From Streptomyces huasconensis (GTDB lineage: Bacteria; Actinomycetota; Actinomycetes; Streptomycetales; Streptomycetaceae), in contig RBWT01000063.1 of the NCBI GenBank assembly GCA_004010275.1, positions 1 to 40,802 on the forward strand: DNA of 40,802 nt, read 5' to 3'. Shown here in pieces: positions 37,854 to 40,802 of the stretch. Below the pieces are notes generated by a model, which saw only the letters and a program-made list of their open reading frames with translations, was not told where the DNA came from and made no database searches. Within the stretch, counting starts at the first letter, position 1. Every line of letters starts with the position of its first letter. A program made the position numbers and the translations under genes.

Positions 37854-38786
37854 ATGCGTCTGCTCACGCATCTGCGGCACGTCGACCTCGCCGTGCCCGA
37901 CTACGACAAGCAACTCGACTTCTACGCGGGGGTCTGGGGCCTGACCAAGGTCGCCGAGGACTCCGGCCTCTCCTTCCTCGCAGCGGAGGGCTCGCCGGAG
38001 CAGTACGTCGTACGACTGCGCAAGGCCGACGAGAAGCGCCTCGACCTGGTCTCGTACGGCGCCGCGAACGCCGCCGATGTGGACACCCTCGCCGAACGTC
38101 TCCTCGCCGGCGGCGTCCAGCTGATCTCCCGGCCGGGACCCGTCGACACCCCGGGCGGCGGCTACGGCTTCCGCTTCTTCGACGTGGACGGCCGCACCAT
38201 CGAGGTCTCCGCCGATGTCGAGGCCCGGCACCACCGCCGTATCGAGGAGAAGGAGGCCATCCCGGTCCGCCTCTCCCACGTCGTGCTCAACTCCCCCGAC
38301 CTGAACCGCACCAGGGCCTGGTACGAGCGGTTCCTCGGCTTCGCGCTGAGCGACACCCTCAGTTCCCCGCACATGGGCGAGGTCATGCATTTCATGCGGA
38401 TCAGCAACCAGCACCACTCCATGGCCCTGGCCAAGGGCCCGCACACCTCGCTGCACCACGTGTCCTTCGAGATGCGCGGCCTGGACGAGTACATGCGCGG
38501 CTCGGGCCGTGTCATGCGCGCCGGATTCCGCAAGATCTGGGGTCCCGGCCGACACCTGGCCGGCGACAACACCTTCACGTACTTCCTCGACCCGCACGGC
38601 AACACCGTCGAATACACGACGGAGTTGGAGCTGCTCGACGAGGACACGTGGCACCCACACGTGTACGACTTCTCCCAGCCGGAGGTCACCGACCAGTGGG
38701 GCACCGCCAATGCCATGAACGAGCTGGTGGCGAAGGAGTCCTTCAACGACGTCGACCGCGGGGTGTTCACCGCCCCGCCGGTCTGA
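37854..38786 (+). CDS. Two-domain extradiol ring-cleavage dioxygenase (VOC superfamily)
   Basis: 310 residues from ATG 37854. The N-terminal VOC repeat is LRHVDLAVPDYDKQLDFYAGVWG; the catalytic repeat begins LSHVVLNSPDLNRTRAWYERFLG. Iron ligands by pattern are His142, His202 (in LHHVSFEM) and Glu253 (in GNTVEYTTE), as in type I extradiol enzymes of the catechol 2,3-dioxygenase/BphC kind. GPGRH and GDNTFTYFLDPHGN are also conserved. The enzyme would cleave the catecholic ring made by the upstream monooxygenase. The substrate cannot be told from sequence. Confidence 0.92.
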   Translation: MRLLTHLRHVDLAVPDYDKQLDFYAGVWGLTKVAEDSGLSFLAAEGSPEQYVVRLRKADEKRLDLVSYGAANAADVDTLAERLLAGGVQLISRPGPVDTPGGGYGFRFFDVDGRTIEVSADVEARHHRRIEEKEAIPVRLSHVVLNSPDLNRTRAWYERFLGFALSDTLSSPHMGEVMHFMRISNQHHSMALAKGPHTSLHHVSFEMRGLDEYMRGSGRVMRAGFRKIWGPGRHLAGDNTFTYFLDPHGNTVEYTTELELLDEDTWHPHVYDFSQPEVTDQWGTANAMNELVAKESFNDVDRGVFTAPPV

Positions 38787-38821
38787 CCGCCCTCGGTCTC
38801 CCGCCTCTTGGAGCCCCGCCC

Positions 38822-39781
38822 ATGCGTTTCGCCAGATACGAACATCTCGGCCGCCGGCGTCTCAGCGTCGTCGAGGACGACGGTCGCCTTCGTCCCGTCC
38901 CCGGCCACGACTCACTCCTCGACCTGCTCCGCACCGGCAGGCTCCACGAGGCGGGCGCCGCCGCCCTCGGCACACCCGCCGGGCCGAAGCTGGGGGACGT
39001 GACGCTGCTGTCGCCGCTGCGGCCCCCGACCGTGCGGGACTTCGTCACATTCGAGGAGCACGTGGAAGGCGTACGCCGCTCCGTCGACGGCACAGCCGGC
39101 GTGCCGGCGCAGTGGTATGAGGCCCCCACCTTCTACTTCACCAACCCCTACGCCATCGTCGGCCCCTACGACGACGTGCCGATGCCCCCCGGCTCCTCCG
39201 TCCTCGACTTCGAACTGGAAGTAGCCGCCGTCATCGGCCGCGAGGGCCGCGACCTCACCCCCGAGCAGGCCCGCGACCACATCATCGGCTACACGATCTT
39301 CAACGACTGGTCGGCCCGCGACCTCCAGTCCGCCGAGATGAAGGTGGGCCTCGGCCCCTGCAAGGGCAAGGACACCGTCACCACACTCGGCCCCGTCCTC
39401 GTCACCGCCGACGAACTGGAGCCCTACCGCGACACCGACGGCTTCCTGCGCCTGGCGCTGACCGCCGAGGTCAACGACGAGGTCATCGGCCAGGATCTGC
39501 TGTCCAACATGAGCTGGACCTTCGAGGAGATGGTCGCCTACGCCTCGCGCGGCACGTATGTCATGCCCGGCGACGTCCTGGGCTCCGGCACCTGCGGCAA
39601 CGGCGGCTGCCTCGCCGAACTCTGGGGCATACGAGGCGAACAGTCGCCGCCGCCACTGAAGCCCGGCGACACCGTCACCCTCACCGTCGAAGGCATCGGC
39701 ACCGTGTCCAACACCGTGGCCCCCGGGACGGTCCCCGCCCCGGTGCCCACCGCCCGCAAGCGTTCGCGGGCCCGGCCGTGA
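38822..39781 (+). CDS. Second FAH-family hydrolase of the catabolic operon
   Basis: 319 residues; ATG 38822 (MRFARYEHLGRRRLSVV) has TTGGAG upstream. The domain shows VRDFVTFEEHVEGVR, FYFTNPYAIVGPYDD, LDFELEVAAVIGREGRD, GYTIFNDWSARDLQ and VLGSGTCGNGGC. Metal ligands are expected in FELEVA and the FNDWSARD segment. It is diverged from the first FAH gene at 33630 in length and motifs, so the two likely act on different intermediates, for example hydrolysis of the ring-cleavage product and hydration or decarboxylation later. It is the last gene in the operon. Confidence 0.92.
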   Translation: MRFARYEHLGRRRLSVVEDDGRLRPVPGHDSLLDLLRTGRLHEAGAAALGTPAGPKLGDVTLLSPLRPPTVRDFVTFEEHVEGVRRSVDGTAGVPAQWYEAPTFYFTNPYAIVGPYDDVPMPPGSSVLDFELEVAAVIGREGRDLTPEQARDHIIGYTIFNDWSARDLQSAEMKVGLGPCKGKDTVTTLGPVLVTADELEPYRDTDGFLRLALTAEVNDEVIGQDLLSNMSWTFEEMVAYASRGTYVMPGDVLGSGTCGNGGCLAELWGIRGEQSPPPLKPGDTVTLTVEGIGTVSNTVAPGTVPAPVPTARKRSRARP

Positions 39782-39905
39782 GGCGGCTCGCTGGAAAGGG
39801 CGTGGTCGTCACCGGAGTAGCCGCTATTCGGCATCGAGAACACGTGTGGATCGGACAGGGACGCTGACGCGTATCGCGGTTGGTCTGCGGGCTGTCCTCT
39901 GTCGT

Positions 39906-40511
39906 TCAGATGGGGGTGTTCTCGTCGGGTACGAAGGGGCTGCCGTGGCCGGGGACGATCAGTGCGGGCTCGAGGGCGAGGATCTTGCGGCGGGAGGCGC
40001 GCAGGCCCTCGCGGTCCTCGGAGGTGGGGTCTTCGGCGGGGCCGTGGACGCTCCACCAGGCGTGGGTGAGGACGACGGTCCCTTCGGCGGTTTCCGCAAC
40101 GGTGGAGATGTCTTGGGGACTGTGGCCGGGCGTTTCGATCAGGTGGATCGAGGGGGAGAGCCGGTAGCCCTCGGCGGGCCGGTCGTACCAGAGGTGGTTG
40201 TGGTAGGCGGCCCACACGTCGTGGGCGCGCGCGTTGGGGAAGAGGGCGGCGTTGAGGGTGTGGTCGGGGTGGTGGTGGCTGAAGACCACGTCGGTGACCT
40301 GCTCGGGGCTGATGCCGGCGGCGGCGAGCGGGTCGAGGATGAGTTTGCGGTCCTCGACCATGCCGGGGTCGACGACGACGATCGTGTCGCCGTCGCGCAG
40401 GAGGCAGACGGTCGAGGCGACGTGCCACGGCTTCTCGCGGCCGTCGCGGTCCGCGTTGCGTGCGTCGAGGCTGTCGTAGCCGGTGGTCAGCAGGGTGAAT
40501 GTGGCCGTCAT
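39906..40511 (-). CDS. Metallo-beta-lactamase-fold hydrolase
   Basis: 201 residues from ATG 40511 (MTATFTLLTTGYDSLD). The zinc motif HxHxDH appears as SHHHPDH (His79, His81, Asp83, His84); further ligands are in ETPGHSPQD and LTHAWW, and VPGHGSP lies near the C-terminus. The family includes lactonases, glyoxalase II-like enzymes and other thioester or lactone hydrolases. It is convergent with the catabolic operon, so it is not part of that transcript; involvement in the same catabolism is possible but unproven. No signal peptide. Confidence 0.9.
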   Translation of the reverse strand: MTATFTLLTTGYDSLDARNADRDGREKPWHVASTVCLLRDGDTIVVVDPGMVEDRKLILDPLAAAGISPEQVTDVVFSHHHPDHTLNAALFPNARAHDVWAAYHNHLWYDRPAEGYRLSPSIHLIETPGHSPQDISTVAETAEGTVVLTHAWWSVHGPAEDPTSEDREGLRASRRKILALEPALIVPGHGSPFVPDENTPI

Positions 40512-40654
40512 GAGAGGTGCTGGTCCTTCGTCGATCGTGCGGAATGACCGGATGGAGAGCGAGGTGTGCGGTCCATGCCGGGGGCTTGAGGGCGTGCGAA
40601 ATCGCGCCCCGGCGCGGGTCCGGTGAACCGGCGGCGGGGCGAGGTGCGTCGAAC

Positions 40655-40802
40655 TCAGGTGGCGGAGGGCTGGGTGCGGCGGGCGTAGGCGCGGGCGGCG
40701 CGGGCACGACGCCGCAGCGGACCGAGCGACCAGTGGCGGCGCCCGGCGCGCAACAGGTAGCGGTTGCAGGGGGTGGAGGGCAGGGCCGTCAGCCGTTCGG
40801 CG
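40655..40802 (-). CDS. C-terminal end of an unidentified gene, cut by window edge
   Basis: One minus frame reads AERLTALPSTPCNRYLLRAG, then HWSLGPLRRRARAARAYARR, and ends QPSAT at a TGA (40655-40657). The Arg/Ala-rich basic tail looks like the end of a real protein. Too little is visible to assign a family. It is upstream of the MBL-fold gene in the same orientation, 144 bp away. Confidence 0.4.
   Translation of the reverse strand, partial: AERLTALPSTPCNRYLLRAGRRHWSLGPLRRRARAARAYARRTQPSAT

Noticed and set aside
36759..38786. A fused amidohydrolase-VOC protein in one long frame
   Set aside because: The apparent fusion results from the frameshift near 37535; the amidohydrolase C-terminus lies in another frame with its own stop at 37852, followed by the VOC ATG.
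1..40802. CRISPR arrays, tRNA or rRNA genes, insertion sequences
   Set aside because: No regularly spaced repeats, cloverleaf-like sequences, rRNA motifs or transposase motifs were found; the tandem repeats seen are only two copies each.

Overview
The window is very GC-rich and uses codons, start sites and gene families typical of a streptomycete: HtpG, LuxR-type two-component genes, GAF/SpoIIE phosphatase with STAS protein, and a multimodular NRPS. No rRNA, tRNA, CRISPR array or insertion sequence was recognised. Several genes are split into two or more reading frames by apparent 1-2 base indels. The pieces always join into collinear family members, so I annotate them as single genes and flag the joins; uncorrected sequence error is at least as likely as decay.

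Region 1 (1-16530, all minus strand) is a biosynthetic locus transcribed P450 -> PBP/beta-lactamase-fold hydrolase -> NRPS. The NRPS starts at 13311 and runs off the left edge. It reads A-T / C-A-T-E / C-A-T-E / C-A..., so residues 2 and 3 should be D-configured. The hydrolase (SxxK, YxN and HxG motifs plus a C-terminal beta-rich domain) is a good candidate for a stand-alone PBP-type thioesterase that would release and cyclise the peptide. Together with the P450 this suggests a tailored cyclic peptide.

Region 2 (16531-25986) holds htpG with a strong terminator, a broken small gene, a small secreted protein, an orphan membrane protein, a GH16 lipoprotein, a dehydroquinate-synthase-like cyclase with one altered active-site histidine, and a GH85 endo-beta-N-acetylglucosaminidase reading frame. 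The last is interrupted by two nonsense codons, one of them exactly inside the catalytic Asn-x-Glu motif.

Region 3 (25987-32483) is regulatory and envelope-related: a GAF-PP2C phosphatase with an overlapping STAS anti-anti-sigma factor, a DUF2945-like protein, a histidine kinase/response regulator/DUF4097-like operon, a truncated small gene abutting an alcohol-dehydrogenase remnant, and a small lipoprotein.

Region 4 (32593-39781) is a compact catabolic operon: a divergent LysR regulator, then FAH-family hydrolase, cyclase-family hydrolase, FAD monooxygenase, ACMSD-like amidohydrolase, two-domain extradiol (VOC) dioxygenase and a second FAH-family enzyme, with overlapping or near-touching start/stop codons at several junctions. 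The logic is ring hydroxylation, extradiol ring cleavage, then decarboxylation/hydrolysis of the product. The aromatic substrate cannot be named from the sequence. A metallo-beta-lactamase-fold hydrolase and the 3' end of one more gene close the window.
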